46,760 bases of DNA from CAVWDI01 sp046259385 (GTDB lineage: Bacteria > Chloroflexota > Anaerolineae > Anaerolineales > UBA4823): positions 1 to 46,760 of the forward strand of contig JBJYWI010000035.1 of assembly GCA_046259385.1 (NCBI GenBank), read 5' to 3'. The translations under genes were made by a program, and so were the position numbers. Below the pieces are notes generated by a model, which saw only the letters and a list, made by a program, of their open reading frames with translations, ran no database searches and was not told the DNA's origin. Shown here one piece after another: positions 1 through 8,600 of this stretch. Position 1 is the stretch's first letter. The number at the start of each line of letters is the position of its first letter.

Positions 1-2
1 GA

Positions 3-71
3 AAGAAGTATTCGGAATTTATCGGGAACCACCTGGTATTTGAATATTTTAAGCTCGAAGAACGATTTTAA
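3..71 (+). CDS. Possible 3' end of an upstream gene (partial)
   Basis: An open frame enters from the left edge and stops with TAA at 69-71, giving 22 residues that end in KLEERF. The composition (Phe, Tyr, Glu, Lys) and codon choice look protein-like, and the stop is followed by AT-rich DNA with a promoter-like element, as expected at a gene end. The stretch is too short to identify. Another frame (2-43) also reads to a stop, so the assignment is tentative. Confidence 0.35.
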   Translation, partial: KKYSEFIGNHLVFEYFKLEERF

Positions 72-87
72 ACTAATTCCTATACGA

Positions 88-116
88 TCGATATTAATGA
101 TAAAAAACAATATAAT
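88..116 (+). promoter_or_regulatory. Candidate sigma-70-type promoter for phosphofructokinase
   Basis: A perfect TATAAT lies at 111-116. TCGATA at 88-93 matches 4 of 6 bases of the -35 consensus, with a 17-base spacer. The start codon is at 178, with TGGAG at 165-169 as ribosome binding site. The element is seen in the sequence; its activity is inferred. Confidence 0.5.
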
Positions 117-177
117 ACTAGGATAAATCAATTAAGAATATAATTTTTAGATCTTCATCTAAACTGGAGTAATTCAT

Positions 178-1383
178 ATGGCAGCCACGAAAAAAAATAA
201 AGGCGTAATCGGGATATTAACTGGAGGCGGAGATGTGCCGGGATTGAATCCAGCCATACGTGCTGTGACAATCCGGGCATTGCGTGAAGGATACGATGTC
301 ATCGGCATTCGCAGAGGTTGGGCAGGTCTTGTTGACCTGGTCAGGGATAAAGACGCCGACAACAGTAATTGTTTCCAACATTTAACCGAAGAAGTGGTAA
401 ATAAAGCCGGGCGGACCGGTGGTACATTCCTGCATTCATCCAGAACAAATCCCATGTCAGTCCCAAAGAGCGCTGTTCCCGAATATTTACAGGATGAATA
501 TAAAGAGGAAATAAACGATCTGATCCCTGACGTGATCAAGAATCTTGATTTCCTGAATATAGATTACCTTATCCCAATTGGAGGTGATGATACGCTCAGT
601 GTCGCAGTACGCTTGTTTCAGGAAGGAAGAAAAATAGTAGCAATTCCAAAAACAATGGACAACGATGTGCCCGGCACCGATTATTGCATCGGATTCAGCA
701 CCTGTGTAACAAGGACAATTCAATTGTCAAATAATTTACGGACTTCCGCCGGATCGCATGAACGTTTCCTGGTCTTAGAGGTATTTGGGAGATACGCTGG
801 TTTCACAGCGATGCTACCCACTATGGCTGGGGCAGCGAATCGCTGCGTCATTCCCGAATATAAATTTGATATTGAACAATTAACTGAACTTCTTGTTTAT
901 GACCGCCAAAAAAATCCCAGCCGGTATTCTGTGCTGCTTGCTTCGGAAGGAGCTATGTTCAAAGATGGTGAAATGGTATTCAAGGATTCGACCCTCGATA
1001 ATTTTGGACACAAGAAATTAGGCGGAATTGGTGATCTAATCTCCGAGGAATTGAAGAAACTCTCTCCAAAATTCAACAATGGTCGTCAAATTAATACAAT
1101 CACACAGAAATTAAGTTACCTGACCCGCGGTGGAGATCCGGATTCGATCGATTCTATTGTTCCGATGGCTTATGGAAACCTGGCTCTGGATCTGATAATG
1201 GAGGATATCCATGGACGCCTTGTCTGTTTGCGAAACGGTCGCTATGACAATGTCCCGATCGATGTGGTCACAAGCTCAAAGAAACACGTCAATGTTGAAA
1301 AGTATTACAACACAGAACGCCTGCGCCCCTTTTACCATCATTTCGGTATGAATCCATTATTTATCATGACCAGTGACAGTTAA
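178..1383 (+). CDS. pfp: 6-phosphofructokinase, pyrophosphate-dependent type
   Basis: Cytoplasmic glycolytic enzyme that phosphorylates fructose 6-phosphate at C1. The 401-residue protein starts with the nucleotide/phosphate-loop motif GILTGGGDVPGLN (residues 12-24). Two positions separate ATP enzymes from PPi enzymes. Here they read GGDD (Asp138 where ATP enzymes have Gly) and PKTMDND (Lys158 where ATP enzymes have Gly). Both are the states found in PPi-dependent enzymes, so PPi is the expected phosphoryl donor and the reaction should be reversible. Catalytic Asp161 is present in MDND. ATG at 178 has a TGGAG ribosome site 8 bases upstream. The gene stands alone and faces dnaE tail to tail. 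The family is certain; donor use rests on the two diagnostic residues. Confidence 0.93.
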   Translation: MAATKKNKGVIGILTGGGDVPGLNPAIRAVTIRALREGYDVIGIRRGWAGLVDLVRDKDADNSNCFQHLTEEVVNKAGRTGGTFLHSSRTNPMSVPKSAVPEYLQDEYKEEINDLIPDVIKNLDFLNIDYLIPIGGDDTLSVAVRLFQEGRKIVAIPKTMDNDVPGTDYCIGFSTCVTRTIQLSNNLRTSAGSHERFLVLEVFGRYAGFTAMLPTMAGAANRCVIPEYKFDIEQLTELLVYDRQKNPSRYSVLLASEGAMFKDGEMVFKDSTLDNFGHKKLGGIGDLISEELKKLSPKFNNGRQINTITQKLSYLTRGGDPDSIDSIVPMAYGNLALDLIMEDIHGRLVCLRNGRYDNVPIDVVTSSKKHVNVEKYYNTERLRPFYHHFGMNPLFIMTSDS

Positions 1384-1399
1384 TTTGAATTTGATTCTA

Positions 1400-1432
1400 T
1401 AAAAAGAAAAACCCCGCTCCACGAACAGGGTT
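1400..1432 (-). terminator. Rho-independent terminator of dnaE
   Basis: On the minus strand a 7-bp stem (AACCCTG/CGGGGTT, one G-T pair, 9-base loop; arms at 1426-1432 and 1410-1416) is followed by TTTCTTTTT. It lies about 40 bases after the dnaE stop. The plus strand has no T-run after the hairpin, so it should mainly serve dnaE. Confidence 0.65.
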
Positions 1433-1473
1433 AAGGAAAATGGATCAATTGCCTGTTTAGAATCAGCCACAGC

Positions 1474-4400
1474 TTATTGGAATACAATTGAATCAATGCG
1501 GATGCTATCAGCACCCACTAATTGAGAAATCCGCCTATTCAAATCATCACAAATACCAACTGTACAATTTGGGAACTCTAGCAAGTAACCTCTTCCATTT
1601 TCAAAAACATGAAATGCGAACCGGTCATATCCCGGATACGAGGTTAGCACTCCATAAAGTCTCCTGATTTTCAATTCATCCCGTGCTTTATCGCCAGTGC
1701 ACCGGACGATAATTGTTATCATTTTTACTTTATTCCCAATTTCTTCAGAGGGTGTTGGAGACAATATGAATGACGGAATTTCGAGAGCTCCAGGCAAAGG
1801 CGGAATTGGGTCAGGACTTTTCGTTTCCGAATTCACCCGCCTGGGTATCGATAATGGATCTACACCTATCTCATTATTTCTTTCCTGGGTGTAAACATAT
1901 TCTGTCAGATCTGTCTTTGAGAACTCGGACCCACCTTGATTTTCACCAGATTCGCTAGCTAAAAGAGGATATTCGCTTAAAGGAAAATCTGGTTGACTTA
2001 AACCATTTCCTTCCTCAGCTGGAAGATTTTCCATTTCTTCTATAGGTTCAGATTTATTGATCTGGTCCTGGGCAGTGTCCATTACATCATGGGGCTCACC
2101 ATAAAAATGATGTGTATCCGAAATTTCATATGGTTGAGTTCCACTTACTTCTTGGGGAGCCAATTCTGTACTGCTTCTTAACCGTGATACCAGAATTTTA
2201 GGCTCAAGACTTGAAGCATCAACCCTTCCGTCTACCAATACTATCTGGTCCCTTTCGAGTTTATGGTTAATTTTTTTCCATGTCCTTGGAAAAACAACAA
2301 GCTCAATCGTCCCCTGCAGATCTTCAAGCATCACAAAACCCATTTCCTGCCCATTTCGAGTTTTGTACTGTCGTATATGGCTTATTATTCCAGCTACACG
2401 GACTTTCTCATTTGGTTGGGTTTCACCCAATTGAGCAGAAAAATGCGTAACAAATTCTGTTAGATTTTCCATAACTGGATTAAGAGGATGGTCAGAAATA
2501 TATAACCCTATTAACTCCCGCTCCCAATTCAATATCTCTCGTCTGCTCACGTCAGATGAAACTGAGGGAATATTAATTGATTCTTCAACGCCTGTATGAG
2601 AACCAAACAAACTGATTTGCCCCGCTTCTTTCGCTTTAAAATGCAGTGCGCTGAACGCCATGAGTTTATCCAGCGAATTGAGCAATGCGATTCGCCTGCC
2701 ATAATTTCTTAGCGCCCCAACCCTGATTAAACTCTCAAGCGCTCTTTTCCCAACAATTCGCAAGTCAGTTCTTTTAGCAAAATCCATCAAACCGCTAAAT
2801 GGACCAGATGCTCTTGCATCCAATATTGTATTTACCGGTCCCTGACCGACATTTTTTACAGCTCCGAGGCCAAACCGGATTACTGATTTTCCGTCATCCA
2901 AATCTTCGATTCCAAAATCCCAACCGCTTGCATTGATATCAGGAGGCCCAACAGGAATTCCTATTCTGCGGCAATCAGCGACGTAAAGTGCAATCTTGGC
3001 TGTGTCATTTTTATAAACCGAAAGGAGTGCGGTCATGTATTCAACAGGATAGTGGGTTTTCAAATAAGCCGTTTGGACTGCGATGACGCCATAATCAACT
3101 GCGTGACTCTTATTAAAGCCATATCTGGCAAACTCCTTCCAATCTTCAAATATCGCTGCTGCAGTATGGCTGGGAATATTATTTGAAACCGAACCAGCAA
3201 TAAATTTTTCCCTGTGTTTTTCCAGCTTGCCTTTTACTTTTTTCGCGATTGCTTTGCGTAAATCATCCGCCTCCGGTGCAGAATATCCAGCAAGCTGCAT
3301 TGCAGCAAACATCAATTGTTCCTGATAAACCGGAAAACCAAATGTCTCCTTAAAAATTGGTTCCAGGCTTGGATGCTTATACTCGACCTTCTTTTTTCCA
3401 TGCATTCGCTGGATGTAATCAGGGATAAAATCCATCGGACCTGGTCGGAAAAGTGCGACCATTGCTATCACATTTGCCAGTTCTTTTGGTTTCATTTCCA
3501 TCAACCAGCGTCGCATTCCGGAACCTTCTACCTGAAACACACCCGCTGTTTCACCCCTACCCAATAACTCATATGTTTCAGGATCATCGGTTGGAATATT
3601 CCCAAGATTCAGGTGGATTCCATGCCGTTTTTCTATCAATTCACAAGCGCGAGCCATAATTGTCAGCGTCGATAATCCAAGGAAGTCCACTTTGAGCAAA
3701 CCAAGTGAATCAACAATATTCATGTCAAACTGGGTAATCGACTTGATTGGACTCTCTGCCCCGGTGCTTCCAGTTGGCCGGTGTAATGGAATGTATTCGA
3801 CGATCGGTTTATCCGTAATAATAACTCCAGCTGCGTGCGTTCCCGCACTCCTAACAACTCCCTCCATCTGCTTAGCGGTATCAACCAGCTCTTGAATAAA
3901 TGGAGTGGAATTGTAGAGTTCCCTTAACTCCCTGACACTATTGACAGCCTCACCAATTGAAACAGGTTTCCCGGGAACATTTGGAATTAACCTGGCAACT
4001 TTATCAACCTCATTTAAAGGGATATCCTTAACGCGACCCACATCACGAATTGCTGCACGAGCGCCAAGAGTCCCAAATGTGATAATCTGCGCGACTTTAT
4101 CATCCCCATATTTTTGGGCAGTGTATTCCATCATTTCAGCCCGGCGGTCATCGCGAAAATCCAGATCAATATCTGGCATCGAGATCCGTCCGGGATTGAG
4201 AAATCTTTCAAAAATTAATCCATGGTCAATCGGATCGACCAACGTGATATCAAGTGTGTACGCAACAATTGATCCAGCAGCCGATCCCCTTGCGTTATAC
4301 CAGATCCTTTGAGACCGGGCATACCTGCATAAATCCCAAACAATCAAAAAATAGGTGTCAAAACCCATCCTGTGGATAATATCCAATTCATAATTCAAAC

Positions 4401-5361
4401 GCTCAATTACTTCTTGATTGTTTGCGCGCGAGTCATACCTCCTCTTCAAACCTTCCTCACACAACATCCGTAAATAACTCCTGGCATCGTAACCTTCAGG
4501 TACTTCGAATTCTGGCAGGTGATATCCTTTAAAACTCAAATCCACACTGCAACGTTCAGCAATTTGAAGTGTATTATTTACCGCCTCTGGTATTTCAGAA
4601 AAAATACGCGCCATTTCTTCATGGCTTCGCAGGTAAAAAGATGCATCGGACATTCGCATTCTGTTTGGATCAGTTAATAAGCAGCCAGTTTGTATGGCTA
4701 ACAATAGATCCTGGAGTGGCGCGTCTTCAGGATTGATGTAGTGCACATCATTTGTGGCGATGCAATTCGCGCCATATCTCTTCCTGTATGCAAGCAGTGT
4801 TTGATTAATTTTTTCCAGTTCTTTGATATTGTGATCTTGCAGTTCGAAGAAAAAATTCTCGTAACCGAATACCTCAAAATACCAATCCAGCCGCTTTTGA
4901 GCTTCGGTAAGTCTTCCTTCTCTAATCATCCTCGGTACTTCTGCCGACATGCAACCGGTTGTACAAATAATCCCTTCTGAATGCTGCGCTAAAATTTCAT
5001 GGTCTATTCTCGGGTAATAATAAAATCCTTCTATTTGAGCAGCGCTCGCCAGCTTCAGTAGATTTTGATATCCCTGCTGATTTTCCGCTAACAATAAGAT
5101 GTGACTGGACTTTTTATCATATTGTGGGTTCTTTGATTTCATACCCCTGGCTGCCAGATATGCTTCAATTCCGATAATCGGTTTAATTCCATTATCAATG
5201 GCGGCGTTATAAAATTCAACCACACCATACATTGATCCGTGATCGGTAATAGCGAGAGCTGGCATGTCCATTTCCTTCGCTCTTTTGACTAACCTCCTGA
5301 TGTTACTGAAACCATCAAGCAAGGAGTATTCAGTATGAACGTGAAGATGGACAAACGACAT
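1474..5361 (-). CDS. dnaE: DNA polymerase III alpha subunit
   Basis: Replicative C-family DNA polymerase, 1295 residues, against about 1160 in E. coli. Order: PHP domain (residues 1 to about 280), polymerase core with the catalytic acidic motif PDIDLDFRDDRR (396-407), helix-hairpin-helix region, OB fold (about 978-1075; VAGIISHIRQYKTRNG), a polar acidic linker (about 1080-1205) and a small C-terminal domain (about 1213-1295). The PHP ligands that E. coli lacks are kept (HLHVHT at 5-10, ITDHG at 38-42, NDVHY). This suggests an active metal-dependent proofreading site in the same chain. The extra length is in the linker and C-terminal domain. The gene diverges from secA across about 300 bases. 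I see no convincing ribosome binding site before the ATG, but the HLH motif 4 residues in fixes the N-terminus. Confidence 0.97.
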   Translation of the reverse strand: MSFVHLHVHTEYSLLDGFSNIRRLVKRAKEMDMPALAITDHGSMYGVVEFYNAAIDNGIKPIIGIEAYLAARGMKSKNPQYDKKSSHILLLAENQQGYQNLLKLASAAQIEGFYYYPRIDHEILAQHSEGIICTTGCMSAEVPRMIREGRLTEAQKRLDWYFEVFGYENFFFELQDHNIKELEKINQTLLAYRKRYGANCIATNDVHYINPEDAPLQDLLLAIQTGCLLTDPNRMRMSDASFYLRSHEEMARIFSEIPEAVNNTLQIAERCSVDLSFKGYHLPEFEVPEGYDARSYLRMLCEEGLKRRYDSRANNQEVIERLNYELDIIHRMGFDTYFLIVWDLCRYARSQRIWYNARGSAAGSIVAYTLDITLVDPIDHGLIFERFLNPGRISMPDIDLDFRDDRRAEMMEYTAQKYGDDKVAQIITFGTLGARAAIRDVGRVKDIPLNEVDKVARLIPNVPGKPVSIGEAVNSVRELRELYNSTPFIQELVDTAKQMEGVVRSAGTHAAGVIITDKPIVEYIPLHRPTGSTGAESPIKSITQFDMNIVDSLGLLKVDFLGLSTLTIMARACELIEKRHGIHLNLGNIPTDDPETYELLGRGETAGVFQVEGSGMRRWLMEMKPKELANVIAMVALFRPGPMDFIPDYIQRMHGKKKVEYKHPSLEPIFKETFGFPVYQEQLMFAAMQLAGYSAPEADDLRKAIAKKVKGKLEKHREKFIAGSVSNNIPSHTAAAIFEDWKEFARYGFNKSHAVDYGVIAVQTAYLKTHYPVEYMTALLSVYKNDTAKIALYVADCRRIGIPVGPPDINASGWDFGIEDLDDGKSVIRFGLGAVKNVGQGPVNTILDARASGPFSGLMDFAKRTDLRIVGKRALESLIRVGALRNYGRRIALLNSLDKLMAFSALHFKAKEAGQISLFGSHTGVEESINIPSVSSDVSRREILNWERELIGLYISDHPLNPVMENLTEFVTHFSAQLGETQPNEKVRVAGIISHIRQYKTRNGQEMGFVMLEDLQGTIELVVFPRTWKKINHKLERDQIVLVDGRVDASSLEPKILVSRLRSSTELAPQEVSGTQPYEISDTHHFYGEPHDVMDTAQDQINKSEPIEEMENLPAEEGNGLSQPDFPLSEYPLLASESGENQGGSEFSKTDLTEYVYTQERNNEIGVDPLSIPRRVNSETKSPDPIPPLPGALEIPSFILSPTPSEEIGNKVKMITIIVRCTGDKARDELKIRRLYGVLTSYPGYDRFAFHVFENGRGYLLEFPNCTVGICDDLNRRISQLVGADSIRIDSIVFQ

Positions 5362-5663
5362 TAGCGTATTTGTAAATTAATAATTTTGGATTGCTGGCTT
5401 GATGATATTGGCGATGTAATATTGATTGCAAAAACTATACCAATCAGGTATTGTTAAACTTTGAATTCCCTTTCCTCAAAGCCGTTTGAATTATAGCATC
5501 CACCGCATTCCAGCAAGTAAATATTTAAGATTAGAAATATTTCTTTACATACTTTATTTAAAAAATAGAATAATCCCTTGATTTCAAACGTTATAAAACA
5601 TCTGAACTTATGCTAATAAATATCTAATAGCGCTATGCTATAATCGCCCGGATGAGGTAATAA
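5362..5663. other. Divergent dnaE/secA intergenic region
   Basis: About 300 AT-rich bases separate the two start codons. On the plus strand there is a TATAAT at 5639-5644 with no good -35, then GAGGT at 5654-5658 and the secA ATG at 5664. This gives a very short leader. I found no clear dnaE promoter, no repeat and no small gene. Confidence 0.5.
5639..5644 (+). promoter_or_regulatory. -10 element upstream of secA
   Basis: Perfect TATAAT 20 bases before the secA start. No recognisable -35 lies at 16-18 bases upstream. Transcription from it would give a leader of only about a dozen bases, just enough to carry the GAGGT ribosome site. Confidence 0.45.
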
Positions 5664-8600
5664 ATGCTAAAAAAGTTTGTCCACATAGTAGGTGGCGATC
5701 CTAATAAAAAAGAGATTGAAAAGTACTCAAATATCGTTGCTCAAATCAATGCTTTAGAGTTGGAGTACGAAGGACTCAGCAATGATGCGTTGAAGGCTAA
5801 AACTGAAGAATTTAAAACACAGTTGAATGAAGGTCAAACGCTGGACGATTTGCTGATTGAGGCATTTGCCGCTGTACGGGAAGCCAGCAAACGCACAATC
5901 GGATTACGTCATTATGATATCCAACTAGTTGGTGGGATTGCCCTGCATGAGGGCAAGATTGCGGAAATGAAGACCGGCGAGGGCAAAACTCTTGTCGCCA
6001 CCTTGCCGCTTTATTTAAATGCGCTAACGGGAAGGGGAGTACATCTTGTCACAGTTAACGACTATCTAGCCCGCCGGGATGCCCGCTGGATGGCGCCTAT
6101 TTACAATTTGCTGGGATTAAGCGTTGGCGTACTTCAAATGGCTGCCAGAACTGAAAGCGGTCGAAAAGCATTCCTGGTCAATTTAGAGCGAGAATCTCCC
6201 CACGAAGATCAGCATCAATTAGATATGGTCTCGCGTCGCCTTGCCTATGAAGCGGATATTACCTATGGAACAAACAGCGAATTTGGCTTTGATTACCTGC
6301 GAGACAATATGACTATGCGACTTCAAGACAGAGTCCAACGGGAGTTTTACTATGCAATTGTTGACGAAGTTGACAATGTCTTGATTGATGAAGCTCGAAC
6401 CCCTCTTATCATCTCCGGACCTGCCCAGGATGAAGCTGAATGGTACATCAATACTTCACAAGTGGTAAAGAAACTTAATCCTGAAGATTATGAGGTGAAC
6501 GAAAAAGATCGTGCGGTTTTCCTGACTGAAATTGGCGAAACCCATGTTGAGGAACTGCTTGGGGTGTCACTCCGTGATCCAGACCGTCCTGAAGACATAA
6601 CACCCGAACAAGCCAGGTTGCTGGGTTATTTAGAACAGTCATTACGTGCCCAGTTTCTATACAAGCGAAACAAAGAATATCTGGTACAGGGCGGAAAGGT
6701 TGTGATCGTCGACGAATTTACGGGTCGATTAATGCCGGGTAGGAGATGGTCAGATGGATTGCACCAGGCAGTGGAAGCGAAAGAGGGAGTGAAGGTCCAA
6801 TCGGAATCGGTTACTTATGCCACAATAACCATCCAAAATTATTTCCGAATGTATGAAAAGCTGTCCGGGATGACCGGTACAGCAGTTACAGAAGCAGAAG
6901 AATTCAATGAGATTTATTCACTGGATGTTATTGCTATCCCAACAAACCTGGAATTCCAGGCGTCCCGACCAGACAGTGAGCTTGTAGAACTTGAAGATCG
7001 CGATGAACAAGGATATAAATACTTCTACTATAGTAATCGTGAAGACGAAATGGGGAAAGCTATTTTTTGGAAGCGAAAAGATTACCCAGATGTAGTTTAC
7101 CGCACTGAAGAGGCTAAACTTAGAGCCATTGCAACCGAAATCCTGAAATTTAATTCTCTAGGACGACCGGTATTGGTAGGCACTACTTCAGTTGAATTTT
7201 CAGAGCGAGTATCCAACAGGCTGAAAGCCGAACAATTACGCCGGTTAGCCCAGGTAATCATCCTGAGGGAGTCCTGGATGAAGGACCACCAGCGGGAACA
7301 AGATGGACGGATTGTGCCAGAGTTGGAATTCCTCAATCTACCGTTGAAGGAGCTTGATATTAATCAAATGCGGACACTGGCTCGAGAATCCAATATTTCC
7401 TTCAATCCAGAGGATCAATCCAACATCGAGCTGCTTATGGAAATACTTGAAATTCCACCTGATAAAAAGGAACGCCTTTTAAACAATATTAAGGGAGGGA
7501 TTTCCCACCAGGTGTTGAACGCCCGCAAACACACTGAAGAGAGCCAGATTATAGCCGGAGCAGGAGAGTTTGGAGGGGTAACGATTGCAACCAATATGGC
7601 AGGTCGTGGTGTGGATATTAAGTTGGGTGGGGAAATCGCTGAAGAGGTGATCTCTTCAGTGAACCGGGTGCTAAAACGCGCAGACTTTAATAATGCTTTT
7701 GATATGACAATGGCTGAACGGAAAGCTACCCTTCTCCAACTCGATCCATCCCAGTATGGAATCTATGACTCTGAAATCAAATTCTTTTTAAGGCATATGG
7801 AGGAGATGGATCAGGTACGTGACCTCGGCGGTTTGCATGTAATCGGTTCCGAAAGACATGAGGCGCGCAGGATTGACAACCAGCTCCGGGGTCGAGCAGC
7901 TCGCCAGGGAGATCCAGGATCTTCACGTTTCTATCTTTCGATGGAAGATGAGTTAATGCGCCTTTTTGGTGGACAACAGGCAGATTCATTAATGCAGCGA
8001 ATGAAAATTGATGACGCAATTCCACTTGAGGTTGGTCTAGTTGGACGGTTGGTAGAACAATCACAGAACCGGGTTGAGGGTGCGAATTTTGATGTCCGCA
8101 AACACCTGTTGGAATATGACGATGTCCTGAATACTCAGAGAGCCAGGATCTATTCTCAACGCAATCGCATTTTTACCAAGAGTGACCTTACTGAAGATGT
8201 GACAGAAATGCTTGCTGTTGAAGTCAAGAAACGTGTTTCGCAGGGATTAGAAAATGAGAGCGGACCCTGGCAGCTGCTGTCATGGCTTGATCAAATACAA
8301 CCACCAATCATGCTGGATAATCTGATGTTCCCATCATATTCGTTAAAACTCCTGGCGGACAAGACACTTGATTCTTTAAGTGAAAATGCAAGCTCTGAAG
8401 ATATACGAAATTATTTTATGTCCCTGGTTGAAGATTCTATTGATTCGGAAATGGAACATCTTATCCAAACGGTAGATCAAATTCTTCTGCAAACTCAACT
8501 TAATATTGAAAACACGCTTGACGAAAGGTATGAATTATTGGATACATTCCTGGAAGGTCAGGCGGATTGGGAAGAAGGAGAGGCATCTTCACCTGGAGAG

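Noticed and set aside
1384..1473. Terminator also serving the phosphofructokinase gene
   Set aside because: The plus strand after the hairpin reads TTAAGG with no T-run, so only the dnaE direction is supported.
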